Positions 46,901 through 58,500 are shown, numbered from the stretch's first letter. The stretch is DNA of 64,000 nucleotides from Anaeramoeba flamelloides (GCA_027625915.1 JANTQA010000047.1:15686001-15750000); one strand, 5' to 3'. Translations and numbers: made by a program. Notes: a model not told the origin generated them from the sequence alone.

Positions 46901-47061
46901 GATCAATTAATATTGATGGATCAGAAGATCCAGATGAAAAAAATCTTTTATCTGATAAAAGTGTTTCTGATAATAATGTTTCTGAAATTAATGATTCAGA
47001 AAAGCCAATTTCAGAGATTGAATCATCAGACCTTCAACAAAGTTCAGAAAATACTGATTAA
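37969..47061 (+). CDS. type I membrane protein with four PSI domains
   Basis: PSI (plexin-semaphorin-integrin) domains are small disulphide-rich modules of surface receptors. The model joins 37969-38278, 44992-45177 and 46229-47061; every junction is phase 1 (G|AC, G|AA) and the product is 442 residues. Residues 1-22 are a signal peptide ending near TSAEED. PSI 1 lies on exon 1, PSI 2 on exon 2, and PSI 3 and 4 on exon 3. Each has the pattern C-x4-6-C-x2-C, a DR-x-CGWC core and a final W-x-[FY]-G-[PE]-x2-x-C. Thr/Pro-rich (after PSI 1 and 3) and Ser/Pro-rich (after PSI 4) linkers suggest O-glycosylation. A transmembrane helix at about 354-378 precedes an acidic, Ser-rich cytosolic tail of about 60 residues. 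No plexin, sema or integrin domain accompanies the PSI modules, so ligand and role are unknown. The first intron is 6.7 kb and full of repeats. Confidence 0.8.
38972..39137 (+). mobile_element. MITE family F, copy 3 (best preserved)
   Basis: TA at both edges. The ends are CTGGTATTTGAATTCTAAAT and, reversed from the right, CTGGTATTTGAATTAAAAAC; the arms extend about 45 bp (AAAATTTTCACTTCATTTTT / GAGTGAAAATTTTTT). 166 bp, no coding capacity; the pattern is Tc1/mariner-like. Confidence 0.75.
39740..40330 (+). repeat. dispersed repeat H, copy 2
   Basis: Same orientation as copy 1 (19280-20390). Shared blocks include ATTATTGAATAATAAG-like, GACTGATTAGTTTTGTTC, AAATAATTGGTCAAAATAAT and CCTAATACAAGGATC. 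Confidence 0.5.
40617..40945. repeat. modular hairpin array 7
   Basis: AGGTTTTTTTTTAATTTTTG pairs with CTCAAATTAAAAAAAACC. The linkers GGCACTCTACGGCACTTGG and GCAGCACTCTACG follow. Then AGCTTTTCCAGAATTCAAAA pairs with TTTTGAATTCTGTAAAAGCT (about 40847-40919), again followed by GGCACTCTACGGCACTCTAC. It is nearly identical in plan to array 1, including the adjoining LINE. Confidence 0.8.
41040..42060 (-). mobile_element. decayed LINE, second copy (RT C-terminal part)
   Basis: On the minus strand the frame, with stops, gives KKILYLGI then FDEKTHLKLNFKKID, NNFKKVLDIFKEMNF and IFDLTETGF. These correspond to the YLGI block and thumb region that follow the catalytic part of non-LTR reverse transcriptases. 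DNA blocks are shared with 10790-11400 (TGTCAAGTCAAATATTTC against TGTCAAATCAAATATTTC). The catalytic YADD part is not present. Confidence 0.65.
43040..43420 (+). repeat. dispersed repeat I, copy 1
   Basis: Shared with 50870-51250: AAAGATCATGT, AATCTTCTTGT, TTTTTTGGTTTTTGGTTTT, AAAAGTGAATTA and TTATTTCAGGTGAGTCACAA. A short antisense coiled-coil-like frame (KEKLTFEKLEKMIDLKIE) borders it at about 42870-42960. Confidence 0.5.
43624..43800 (+). mobile_element. MITE family A, copy 4
   Basis: 177 bp: TTAAGGGACTAGTCTCTATT at the left and ATAGTGATTAGTCCCTTAA at the right; same orientation as copy 1. It lies inside the first intron of the PSI gene. Confidence 0.8.
45178..46228 (+). other. PSI-gene intron 2
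   Basis: 1,051 nt, donor GTATGC, acceptor TTGAATAATAG. Phase 1 like intron 1. AT-rich with homopolymer runs; no recognised repeat or exon inside. Confidence 0.7.
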
Positions 47062-47202
47062 AAGATTTGGAAAAATATGAAATTCGCCTCATTTCTTTTT
47101 TATTTATTTTTTATCAAATATTACTATATTTTTTTTATCAAAATATTAATCTAAAATAATTTTTTTTTTTAAAATTAGTTGATTTGTTTTTATTATGAAT
47201 GT

Positions 47203-47799
47203 AATTTCCCAAAAAAAAAAAGAGGGGAAAATTTATATTAAGAATATCTTTATTAAACTCAATCCTCAGAAAACTATCTAAATATACAAAATCATTAACT
47301 ATTGTTTATTGATTATTAATAATAATCCAATTTATTTGTTAGTATGGCATTACATAAATAAAAGAGATCTTAAAGTTTCAAATCCCAATTTTAATTGATA
47401 TTTTTTACTGTGAAAATTGGTGTTTATTATTTTTCTTTTTGATTGGAAAAAAGTATTTTATTAAGAGTTTTAATCTCAACAAAATTTCCAATATAATTAA
47501 AAACATATAACTGTATTTTAATTTTTAAAAAAATCCTTTTTGTCTCTGTGACATATTGCCCATTTTTTTCTCGAAATGAGTATTGCTTTGTTTGTTCTCT
47601 AAAAAAGTATTATTTTTTTTTTTTTTCGTTTTTTGGAAATATTTCAAGGAACATATTCTGAAATAAAGATCAGAGTTACCGATTCAATTAGTATTGATAT
47701 TTCACTTTATTTGATATTTTCAATTAACAAATAGACACACTTGGAAAGATTTTTTTTATGAAATATTAAACAAAATCTCACACAATTTTTGAAATACCT
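47203..47799 (+). mobile_element. MITE-like element B, copy 2
   Basis: The left end (ATTTCCCAAAAAAAAAAAGAG) and right end (CAATTTTTGAAATACC) are decayed forms of the B ends. The body matches B1 without the nested C element. It begins about 140 bp after the PSI-gene stop. Confidence 0.55.
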
Positions 47800-48229
47800 G
47801 ATAGTACTCAAATTTTTGATTATGTATATATCATTATATCATAAACAATAAATATATGTTCAGACAATTATCAGTTTAAATAAACACAGTGTTGACTAGT
47901 TTTGATCAAATTTTTACCAGTACAAAAGGTTTTTTTATAAAAATAAATAATCTATGCACAAAAAAGCAATTCCTTTACAAAAATTTAAATAAAATCAAAT
48001 CATTTTTTAAATATTACATTTGGAATTTTTGATTTTTTGTTATTATTTGATTTATTTTTTATTTTTACAAAAATATTTTGAGGATTAATTGTTCGTTTAA
48101 GGGGTTATTTTCTACTAAGGAGAAGCATAATTTTAAATATCTTGTTATTGGGTGTAATTGTATTATTGTTTCAATGGTTTTGAATATCTCTAAAAGCAGT
48201 AAAGTAAAATAATATTATTTGCTGATCTT

Positions 48230-48770
48230 TTCAATTAAAAATAATCCTTGTATTAGTAAAAAACACAAGATTTTCAGAAAATAATTTGTATTTCGATATA
48301 AATTTATTGGTTAAATTCTCAATATTCAGAATACAAAGATACAAAATATCTTTCTTAAATTTGTTGCAAAATGTATATTGGTTGTTAAAAAAATCAAATT
48401 TTTTATATAAAATAAATAATTAACTATAAGATTATTTGAGTCGATTATTTTACAATATTAGTAATATACTGGTGTTTTAACTTACTTCATAAAAGAGAAA
48501 CAAAACTTACCAAGATTTGGGTTTTTATCTTGATTATTATGGATTTAATCTTTGAAATTAAGAAATTAAAAAAATAATTACTTTTTGCAAGTTTTAAAGA
48601 TTAAGTATTAAATATTACAATTCTATTATTTTAATTTTTATTTTTTGAGATTGGAAAAGTACGAAAAAATTTTCAAAAATGATTAATTTTTAATTATGAG
48701 CTCATGAAATAATCCAATAATTTATTGTACAATAATATTTATAATAAGTTATCTTTCAAAATTTTTCATT
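48230..48770 (-). repeat. dispersed repeat H, copy 4
   Basis: Inverted relative to copies 1 and 2. AATCCTTGTATTAGTAAAAA and AATAATTTATTGTACAATAAT-like blocks match the other copies. Confidence 0.45.
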
Positions 48771-48899
48771 TACTATAAAATGTTAATAGAAATTGTTTAG
48801 AAGGTTTATCTTATATTCTTATCACCAAATATTTTTAGATAAGAATCATTATTGATAATTTTGTCTTTGTTATTTTGGTTTTATTTTTCTTATTTTCAC

Positions 48900-49030
48900 A
48901 TATACACAAATTTTTTTGAAATTTTGGGATTTTGGGATTCTGTTGTGAAGTCACAAAATTTCACAAAATTTCACAAATCATTTTTTTTGGGTCCAAAATC
49001 TCAAAAATCTCAAAAAAGTCAAAAAGAAAA
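48900..49030. repeat. TTTTGGGATT / TTTCACAAAA / TCTCAAAAA short tandem motifs
   Basis: Short motif arrays (TTTTGGGATTTTGGGATT, CACAAAATTTCACAAAATTT, TCTCAAAAATCTCAAAAAA). The first two recur at about 50575-50780, so the two sites share an origin. Confidence 0.55.
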
Positions 49031-49229
49031 GGAAAAAGTGAGTTGACAATATTTTATTATAATTGAATGAGCAAAATAAAGTTGGTAATAAATAACAGTG
49101 CCAATAAAAGAAAAAAGAAAAATCATATAGATCAAATTGAAATTATAAAAAAAAGGTTAAATTAAAAGGGGGGATAAAAGGTTGATGGTATAAAAAAAGG
49201 GGAAAAGGAAATGGTGAGAAATAAAAGGT

Positions 49230-49331
49230 TTAATGCTGAGGATACAATTTATTATAGCTGTGTCGTTTTTTTCCACTTACTGTTGTTTTGCAAATAAAAT
49301 AGGAATAATTCTTATTGATGGTTTCCATCAT
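49230..49331 (-). other. candidate first exon (MMETINKNY...)
   Basis: A 33-codon minus-strand frame with two adjacent ATGs. It is protein-like up to KTT, where a full consensus donor GTAAGT begins at 49280. It may be a first exon (49281-49331) whose partner was not found. Confidence 0.25.
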
Positions 49332-49960
49332 GGTGCTTTTTGATTGGTTGTAAAAAAAAATGAAAGATCTAGAAAAAGTAATTAAAAATTTTGAGAATTG
49401 TTTTGTTTGAATTGGTGCATTTGTTGTGATGTTGAACTTTGAAATGGGCGGGGGGCATTAAGAATATATTGGGTAAGTTTACTTAGCCATATATATGAAA
49501 TTATGGAATTCTCCCTATTTTATTATTTAAAAGTATTAAATTTTGGGATTTTACATAAAGTTTCAAAAGATTTTAAATAATAAAAAATAAATAAAAAAAA
49601 AAATAAAAAAGAAGTAAGAAGTTAAAGAGAAAAAAGATGAAAAAAAAAAATGAAAAAAAAAATATACAAATTGAATAAAAATTTTAATAATTTACAAAAT
49701 GATTTTTTCTTACTTAAATTATACAAGCTTATTTTACCCATCAAAATAGAAATACTCTGAAACAAAAAATTTTAAAAATAAAAAAATAAGTCAAAGTTTT
49801 TCAAAAGATACATTTGGTAAATGTCGTCAGAATATGTTTCTTGGTGTTTAAAATCCACTAAAATCCTCAATTCTAAAAAAAGAATGATCATTTTTTCTCT
49901 TTGAACGAGATTTCTCTAAAAAAAAACTTGACTGGTTTTTTAAAAAATTTTTTCCCTTAG

Positions 49961-50144
49961 ATCAATGAATGTAAAATTCTACACAATTTTCCCATATCTA
50001 CCACAAACAATTGGATTGAAACAAACAATTCAGTTTTTAGAGAGAAACAAAACAATCAAAAAATTTTTATCAGAAAAAATATTAAATCAACAAATGCGTT
50101 TCGAGTATGTTTGGTATAATAGATTCTTTCAAAATATTAAATAG
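49961..50144 (+). other. candidate last exon or 59-residue small ORF
   Basis: After a pyrimidine-rich acceptor (TTTTTTCCCTTAG) the plus strand opens with SMNVKFYTIFPYLPQTIG, continues through QTIQFLERNKTIKKFLSEKI and ends with TAG at 50144. As an independent ORF it starts at the ATG at 49965. Basic and aromatic, no membrane helix, no recognised family. Composition is clearly more protein-like than the surroundings. Confidence 0.35.
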
Positions 50145-50200
50145 AGTAAATAATATCCTCCAAAGATCCAAATGAGAACTTCACTTCAAGAAATAACAAA

Positions 50201-50247
50201 AAGAACCAAAGGAACCAAAGGAACCAAAGGAACCAAAGGAACCAAAA
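50201..50247. repeat. GGAACCAAA tandem repeat plus poly(A)
   Basis: Five units of a 9-bp repeat (AAAGGAACC) followed by an A run. They would read Gly-Ser-Phe on the minus strand, but this looks like a simple repeat at the end of a frame. Confidence 0.7.
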
Positions 50248-50273
50248 AAAAAAAAAAATAGATAATCAGTTAC

Positions 50274-50405
50274 AATTCCTTTGGATGGAATTGTTCTGAT
50301 TGATGTTACTTTTGAAAACCCAATCAACCGATGATCAAAACTCATAGATACATGATCTTCAAAGGTTAGAGTTTTTATCAAGAGAAAGTTTGAAATGATA
50401 TTCAT
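50274..50405 (-). other. candidate exon (44 codons, GTAACT donor)
   Basis: The minus-strand ATG at 50405 opens MNIISNFLLIKTLTFEDHV, continues through SMSFDHRLIGFSKVTSIR and ends in frame at a GTAACT donor, the same hexamer as TPLATE intron 2. Downstream partner unknown. Family unknown. Confidence 0.3.
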
Positions 50406-50869
50406 TTTTCAAGCTCGAAAATCGTCATTATTTTTGAGAATAGTTTATTTGAAATTTCTGAAAAATTTTTTTTTGTTTGGAATTTTGAAAAAAGTTTCAA
50501 ATTATGTGATCTTGAATTTTTTTTTCAAAATTATGAAATTTTTTTACAAGTTTTCTAATTTTTAGAAATATTCTTTTTCATTTTTGTGAATTTTCTGAAA
50601 AAAGTGTGAAATTTCCCAAAATTTTGAAATAATGTGAAATATTTTGGGATTTTGGGATTTTTTCTTTTTCAAAATTCTTTTTTTGAACTTTTTTCACAAC
50701 ATTTCACAAAATGTGAAATTTTCTTTTTCATTTTTGGGAATTTTATGGTATTTTCACAAAATTTCACAAAATTTTGTATACCTGTGTTGTTAAATTTTTA
50801 TTTTCTGTTTTTATAATGATCACTTTTTTTTTTGATCCCTTTTTATATATTATAAAACTTTTTTTTTAT

Positions 50870-51250
50870 TTTTTTTTTTTTAAAAAGATCATGTCGATAA
50901 AAAAAAAGATCTTCGAAAAGTCAAATATCTATTTAGAAAATTGATAATATGTAATGTTTTTTAAAATTAATATAATAATTATAAGCAAAAAAATCTTCTT
51001 GTAAACTTATTTTCACTAAAAGTTCATGAATAAAAAATCTGTAATTCCGATTTTAAAAATTGTAACTCATTATTTTTTGGTTTTTGGTTTTTTTATTTTA
51101 ATTTTTAAATTTCGGTTTTATATATATAAAATGACTTAAAAGTGAATTATGGGCAAGATTTAATTAATTTGTTATTCTTGAATATTAAAAGATATTTTTT
51201 TTAAGAATTTATTATTTCAAGTGAGTCACAATTTTAGAAATATAGTTTGG
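50870..51250 (+). repeat. dispersed repeat I, copy 2
   Basis: About three-quarters identical by eye to 43040-43420, in the same orientation. Confidence 0.5.
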
Positions 51251-51434
51251 ATTTTTTAGAGTCATGTGAGTCATATAAACTATTGTAATTAACCCCCAAT
51301 TACAACACTCTTTGATTAAAGACAGATCTATGGTTACGTTAATCTATTAAAAGAAAATTTAGACAAACAAAGATAAATAAATCTCAAAAAATTATAAATA
51401 ATATTTCATCAATTTTTTTCTCAAAATATTATAA

Positions 51435-52014
51435 GGTATACTAAAAAAAGTGGGGCATTTTTTTTTACATTTCATAAAAAATAATCTTTTTAGTGATGGT
51501 AATCATTAATCAACTATACCAAATTAAGTTTAATATTTATACCCATTAAAACAACCGATTATGTATTTAATTCAAAGCATGTTAGTTGAAATATTCACAA
51601 AAAATGAAAAAAAAAATCGCACTTTTTTTGGTTAAAACGATGTACGACCAATTTAAATAAAAAACCCGGAAATATGGAAAGGGAACAAATGATTTTTTAA
51701 ACAGGAAAACGCAGTTATATGTTTTTAATTATATTGTATATTTTTTTGAGATTATACAAGTTATGAAAATATTTTTTTCGATCAAAAAGAAAACAATAAA
51801 AACCAATTTTCAGCTTTAAAAAATCTCAGATAAAATCGAGATAATAAATTTTAATATATTTTATTTCTGCAATACAATACTAAGAAACAAATTGAATTAT
51901 TATCAAGAATCAATAAATGGTGGTTAATGATTTTATAAATTTAAATCCTTTTTTGAAGAATGGGTTACATAAATATATTTTATAATATATTTGCCCCACT
52001 TTCTTGGAAATAGC
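51435..52014 (-). mobile_element. MITE-like element B, copy 3 (best-kept ends)
   Basis: Left GGTATACTAAAAAAAGTGGGGCA and right TGCCCCACTTTCTTGGAAATAGC form a TIR of about 22 bp with few mismatches. The body is the reverse complement of B1 and B2. Confidence 0.65.
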
Positions 52015-52575
52015 TTAGGTTTTACCTTTTTGAATATTTTGAAAGTTATGATAATTTATACATCAAAAAACTGATCTGGATATATTTCATAGCAATAAAA
52101 GTAGAAAGGCACATTATTTGTCTTCGAAAAAAAAGTATCTTAAAGAATAACCTTTTTTGATCATAAAATCAAGTTTAAACAAAATAATGTCTAAAGAAGA
52201 ATTTAAAAATATAATCAAATAACTGGTTTAAATAAGAAATAGTTCGTTATTTATACTGCCAATAATTGAAAGAAATTATTACTTTATCTTTTTTAATTAA
52301 AAAAAAATTTTAAAATAAAAATAAAATATAAAAAAATCAATGAGTTCATGTTATATTTTTATTAAAATTTTAAAAAAAATCATTTTAGCTATATTTGAAT
52401 TTTTTTCAAAATATAATTGAAGTAACCAATTAATAGATATATTTATATAAATAATGTATTCAAATTAAATATTCTATTATATATGTAAATAATTTATTCA
52501 TAAAAGAAGTATATTTATATATTAAAGTGAACGTAAATCTAGATTTAAAAAAATAATAATAATAAAAAATAAAGA

Positions 52576-55500
52576 TTATTTGTCTTCCTCAGAAGATGAT
52601 TCCGAAGTAGATGAATCGTTATCGCTTTTTTCTTTTTCTTTTTCTTCTTCTTCTTCCTCTTCCTCTTCCTCTTCCTTTTCTTCTTCTTCTTCTTTCTTTT
52701 GTTTTTTTTCTTTTTTTACTTTTTTTTCTTTTTTTTCTTTCTTTTCTTCTTTTTCTTCTTTTTCTTCTACCTTTTCCTCAACTTTTCCTTTCTTTCCCTT
52801 CTTTCCTTTCGTTCCTTTTTTTCCTTTTGTTCCTTTTGTTCCTTTCTTTTCTTCTTTTTCTTCTACCTTTTCCTCAACTTTTCCTTTTTTTCCTTTTTTT
52901 CCTTTCTTTCCTTTCGTTCCTTTCTTTCCTTTTTTTTTACCTTCTTTTCCCTTTTTTTTCTCACCTCCATTAATTTCGTTATATAATTCTTGGATTACAT
53001 TTTCAAATTTTTGATTCAATTGGAATCTTTTTAATTTCTGTGTGTCTGTTAAAAGGTTATCTTCAATGGTAAATAATTCTGATTCAAGATAGATTTTTTT
53101 TGGGATTTCAAATCCTTTTAATCCATATTTTTTAGCAATCCTTCTTAAGTCTTCATGAACTTCTTCCATTGTTTCTTTTTTCTTACATAATTTAACAAAT
53201 TTTTCTTTACTTACATCAAATTTTTCAATACTTGGGACAATGATTGCAACTGGATAATTTTCAAATGAATTACCATAGACCCAGATTTGTGCTACATAAG
53301 GGCTTTGAATAAAGTAATTTTCTAACTTTTCGACTGCGATATATTCTCCTTGGGAAAGCTTGATAATATTCTTTTTTCGATCAACAATACTCAATGTTCC
53401 GTTCTTATGGAATTTACCAATATCACCTGTTTTGAACCATCCATCTTTCGTGAGGGCTTCTTTTGTTTTTTCTTCGTCTTTATAATATCCAGAGAAAACT
53501 GAATTTCCACGTATCCAAATTTCTCCTTGATCTTCTTTTGCAAAATAATTCATTTCAGGTACATCAACAAGTTTAATTTCAACACAAGGCTTTGGTGCCC
53601 CTAAATTTTCCATAAATACATTATGAATATAACCAAGTGCGCCTGTGGCAGCAGTTTCGGTTAATCTATATTATTAATCAATTAGAAAATATTAAATTTT
53701 TAAATAATGATGATTTATAATTAGAAACATAATGGTACATTTAGTATTAAAAAAAAAATAATTAAAATTTAAGAATATAAAATTTTTTTCATTAGTGTAA
53801 AAGAAAAAGGAATATATATCAAAATAATCTTTATTATTACCCATATCCTTGAATTACATTTTTTGTAAAGCAAACACGTAAAAAGTTATGGTGCTCTTCT
53901 GATAATGGTGCAGAACCTGAAATGATCATTTTAACTCTGCCTCCAAGTTTTTGTTTTGTTTTTTTAAAAACTACAGAATTCCAAAAGCCTGATTCCTTAT
54001 TATTAGTTACTGCTTTTGTTTTTGATTTATAGCCTCTATTAAACATCCATTTTGAGATACCTCCTTTTTTCTCAATAGTATCTAGGACCTTATCATAAAG
54101 TCGTCCAAATATTCTAGGCACACCCGGGAAAATAGTTGGTCTAAGGGTTGTAATATCATCAATGATTTTTCGAATATCACCACAGAAAAATCCAATTTTT
54201 CCTCCTCGAATGATCATGAAAAATTCGACGATTCTTTCAAAAATATGTGCAAGTGGTAAGTAACTAATACAAACATCATCACTTGTTAAATCACATCCCT
54301 AAATAAATTAAGTTAAAAAATACATTAAAATATTATTATATTTATAAATTTTGAAGAAACTATATATAAAAAATTGGGATTCTATTCAACTTACGCAACC
54401 AATTCTATAGAAGGTATAATAATAATATAAAGAGATAATAGAATTATAAAAAAATATAACATAAAAATTGAATAAAAAATAAGTTTGTTTTGATTCATTA
54501 AAATTAAATATAAATAATAAAAAAAAAAAATAATTATTATCAAAGATTTCACAATTGGAAATTTTTTTTTTATTTTTATTTTAAAAAAATATGTTTAATT
54601 ATTCTAAAAAACAAATTAATATTTTTTTAGAACACTAATATTATTTTAATAAAAACTTCGACCCACATGCCAATTGTTTCTAATAAAAGATACTTTATGA
54701 ATTGATAATTATTTAAATGAAAGTGGCAGATTTATATTATTAAATAAATTTGAAATTTGACTTTTCTAAATTAATTTTTAAAAAATTATTTTAATTTTAA
54801 ATTAACTATTAATGTTTAATACATTAAAAAGAATCAAGATTATTTCTTTCGGGTACTACACCCTAAATTCTATTTAAACTTTTTCTGAATTTTAAAAAGT
54901 AAGAGCAAGAAGAAAGAAAAAAAGAAAAAGTCCACAATAATCTTAAAGAATTACTCGACAATCTGACCATTGGGGATTGTTGATTTAGTTGATAGGAAAT
55001 ATTTAGAATTTAAACTACCAACTATTTTTTATATTTGAATCGAGTTAAGAAAATGATTTAACTGAAGAAAATTAATTATATAGAAGGCATAAATGGGAGT
55101 AACTATCCTAATGATTTTTTATTATGTGTAATATTTAATGCTATAATAGGTTAAGACTACATGATTATTCTAAAATGATTGTTATTTTTATTGTAAAGGA
55201 TCATAGATCAATTCCTTAACCTAATTAAAACAAACAAATAATAATCTTTTAATTTGATCATTGATTTAATTTTTTTTCTGATTTATAAAATTAAAAAAAA
55301 ATAGAATTTCAAGATGTTTTTTATCTTTAATTTTTTCATTTGATTTGGAAACATTAATGTGGAAAGTTAAGAAGTAAGTGTTTATACAATCATATTATCA
55401 TAAAATACGAAATTAACCCAAATAATGAAGAATATAAACACAAGATCAGTAGAAAAATTTTTAAAGGAAAGCCTATTATATTTTTTTTTTTTTTTTCTTT

Positions 55501-58500
55501 TAGGTTTTTACTGGTTTAGAATCTGAAAAATTTAAATTATTATACATTAAAATTTTTATTATAATTCTCAAATTGATTGATTAGTCAATGATTACAATCA
55601 TAAATTTAGAGATCTACTGAATTTTCAAATGAATTACTTTTAAATTAATTTGGAATACTGAATTTTCGAAATGAAGAGATTTAAAAAAAAAAAAAAAAAA
55701 GAGAATAAAATATTTATAATTTATCTTGGAAAAAATTTAAACTTCTTTAATAGACAAAATTTGTTAATATTATGAATTTTTCATTTAGAATTGTAACGTT
55801 AGATGATTTAGTTAATTCGAATATTTTTGTTTTGTTTTCGAAAATACACTCATATTTGAATTCTAAATTAGAAAAAATATTCAAATCAACAGTTCTTTTT
55901 GTTTTTTTACAAAATACAATTTATTTATTTTTTTTTTAAAAAAACTAAAATGCGTTAAAAGAAAAAATAATTGTCCAAAAAAATATGTGTTTAAAACACA
56001 TGAGCTGGAAGATTATACAAAAAGCCTGGAAATTTCTCCAAAATCATTCAAATTCATTGATTTTCAAATTGAAAAAAAAAAATACTGAAAAAATATAAAA
56101 TCTGAACTATTACTTATTTTTGAACATTCAACGTAGGTTAGAGTGGTAAAATTTTGGAATAAATAATATATTTTAAAAAAATCTAATCAAAATTTGTTTT
56201 TTTTTTACTATTTCGTACAACCCATGTATTGAAAGGGGTGTAGATGCTTTTTTCATTTTTTCTTATACATGTTAAAAAAAAATCGGTAAAAATTCTTTTC
56301 CAAAAATAAATTTGATTTGTATTTTATAAAATTAGTGTATATTTGAATACGTTTATTATTCAGTTTTGATTTTTTTCATCTTGATTATTAAAAAATATTT
56401 TTATGGTTTTTTGTGTTTTTTTTAAATTTTTAATTAATTTTTATTTTCATTTTTTGGAAAAGTTAAAAATATAAAAAAAAAAAAAAAAAAGACATTTTGT
56501 ACATTTTAAAAGATTAATCAAAATAATATTTTAAAATTTGAAATCATAAAAAAATTAAAAAAAAATTAGGAAAATCGATTTTAGGAGAGTAGGAAATTTG
56601 ATAAGGAAAATCTTAAAAATTTTAGGAATACTTTTCCAAAATATTTTTTTAATGAAAGTTGGAGAGAAATGTTACTTTTATTAATAAACACTTTGATATG
56701 ATGCCTTATAAATTTTATCTTTTTAATGAAATAAAAATTCATTTGTTTTGAAAATTTTCTTATTAAAAAGCATTTCAAAAAATATCCTGTGAAATTATTA
56801 TTTTTTGGAAATTGAATTTTGTCATCCAAAAGAAGTGTAGAGCAGTGAAAAAAATACCGGACATGAAAAAAATCCCGGACAAGATTATTAATTGTGAATA
56901 TTAGTAAAATTATTGTGTAATTTCATTTATTTACAATCAAATTCCTTTTTTTAAGAATCGAACTTTTTCAATTATAACTCCCCCCACTTATTAGAATGAT
57001 GATTGATGAAATCACACTTGTTCAAAACACCATTCAATCAATCAAAAAACAAGAAGAAAAATTATCATTTTCCAAACTCTAGTAAACCTCGATAAAACTC
57101 GATTTTTTTTCAAAAAAAGTTGATCATCATTAGGCTATCAAACAATTACTCGAGTATTCTAGAGACACCTTACTTTGATGGACTTTAGGTAGGTTTATTA
57201 CTAATCTCATAAAAAAATTGGTTATTTATAATAAGGATTTCATTGAAATTATACAAAAATTTTACTAATACTCAGAATTAAAAATCTTGTCAGGGATTTT
57301 TTTCATGTCAGGTATTTTTTTCCCTACTATAATGTAACAATATCCTAAATAAGTTTTAATTGTTCACTTGATCTGGGTTATCAAAGTTTCTCTTATTGTC
57401 AATTAGTGTTTATTTCAGATCTAATAGCGATATTTGTTTTTAAATGAATTATTCTCAAAACTCTTTATATCACCACATTCAAAAAAGATTTTTCAAGTTT
57501 TTTTAATCAGAAATTTGTAATTTTTCCAAAAAATATGATACTTTCTAGATACGCCCAGACGAGGTGAGGTTACTTGTCAAAAAATCTGAGGTTTCTAATA
57601 AGAAAAAATACAATTTAATAAAAGAAGAAAAATGTTTGGGGTTGTTTGTTTTTTGATTTTTGAAAAATTATTCTCGTTTTTTAATTTTCTGTATCTTCAT
57701 AGAGTATCTTTTTTATTCGATTATTAAAGCATACATGTAGTTATTTAAAACTCGAAATACCATTTGTTGCAAAATAAATGGAACAAAATTTTCATTCAGC
57801 TTTCCATAATCACAGTATAAAAATCAAGTAACATTTCGAATTTTTAATTCTGGGAACTTGAATAAATTATTAATTTCGCATTTTAGAAATGGGGGCTTGA
57901 TGATTTATTTTAATTTTTGATTGATTTTTTAAGAAAGACGATTTGAAATTTTGATCCATTTATTTTGCAATTAACAGTATTGGGTAAGTTTCCTCTCCCA
58001 TTTGTACATGCCTTAAAATGTCAGAGTTTTTGGCGAAAAAGTACAAATTTATTCAAAAAACTTTTAAAATAAAGATCTCACTTTTTTCGGTTGTGAGAGA
58101 AAATAATCAAAAATAATCAAAAAAAAAAAAAAAACTAAAAGAAAAAGAAGTAAATCCTTACAAAGCAGCATTTGAAGCAGAAAGACAATTTTTGTGAGTA
58201 AGTAAAACACCCTTTGGCAAACCGGTTGTACCTGATGTGTACATGATTGAACAGAGTGTGTCGGGTTTTGGTTTAGTGTACATGTCTTTTTTAAAATGTT
58301 TTTTCCCCGAACGTAAAGTCTGTGCAACAGTAACCAATTTGATTCCTGCCTTTTTAGCCTCTTTTTTCAAGCCCTTCTCATATTCGGGATCCATACAAAT
58401 GATTGTTTCCAAGCTTGGTACTTCTGTTTTCATTTCGATCAGTCTTTCAATTTTTGAGGCGTCACAAACAACAATTTTGATAGCGGAGTGATTCAAAATG

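Larger units (their letters stand above)
54405..58161 (-). other. acyl-CoA synthetase intron 2, 3.8 kb
   Basis: Donor GTAAGG, acceptor CTTCTATAG. Contains elements L2 and D3, several long A/T runs and an 82-codon minus-strand frame (56829-56581) with no recognised features, not called as a gene. Confidence 0.7.

Noticed and set aside
52580-53014. Three plus-strand open frames opposite the synthetase tail (Ser/Phe/Leu-rich)
   Set aside because: They are antisense shadows of the GAA/AAG-rich coding strand; low complexity, no start context, and they overlap a well-supported gene.
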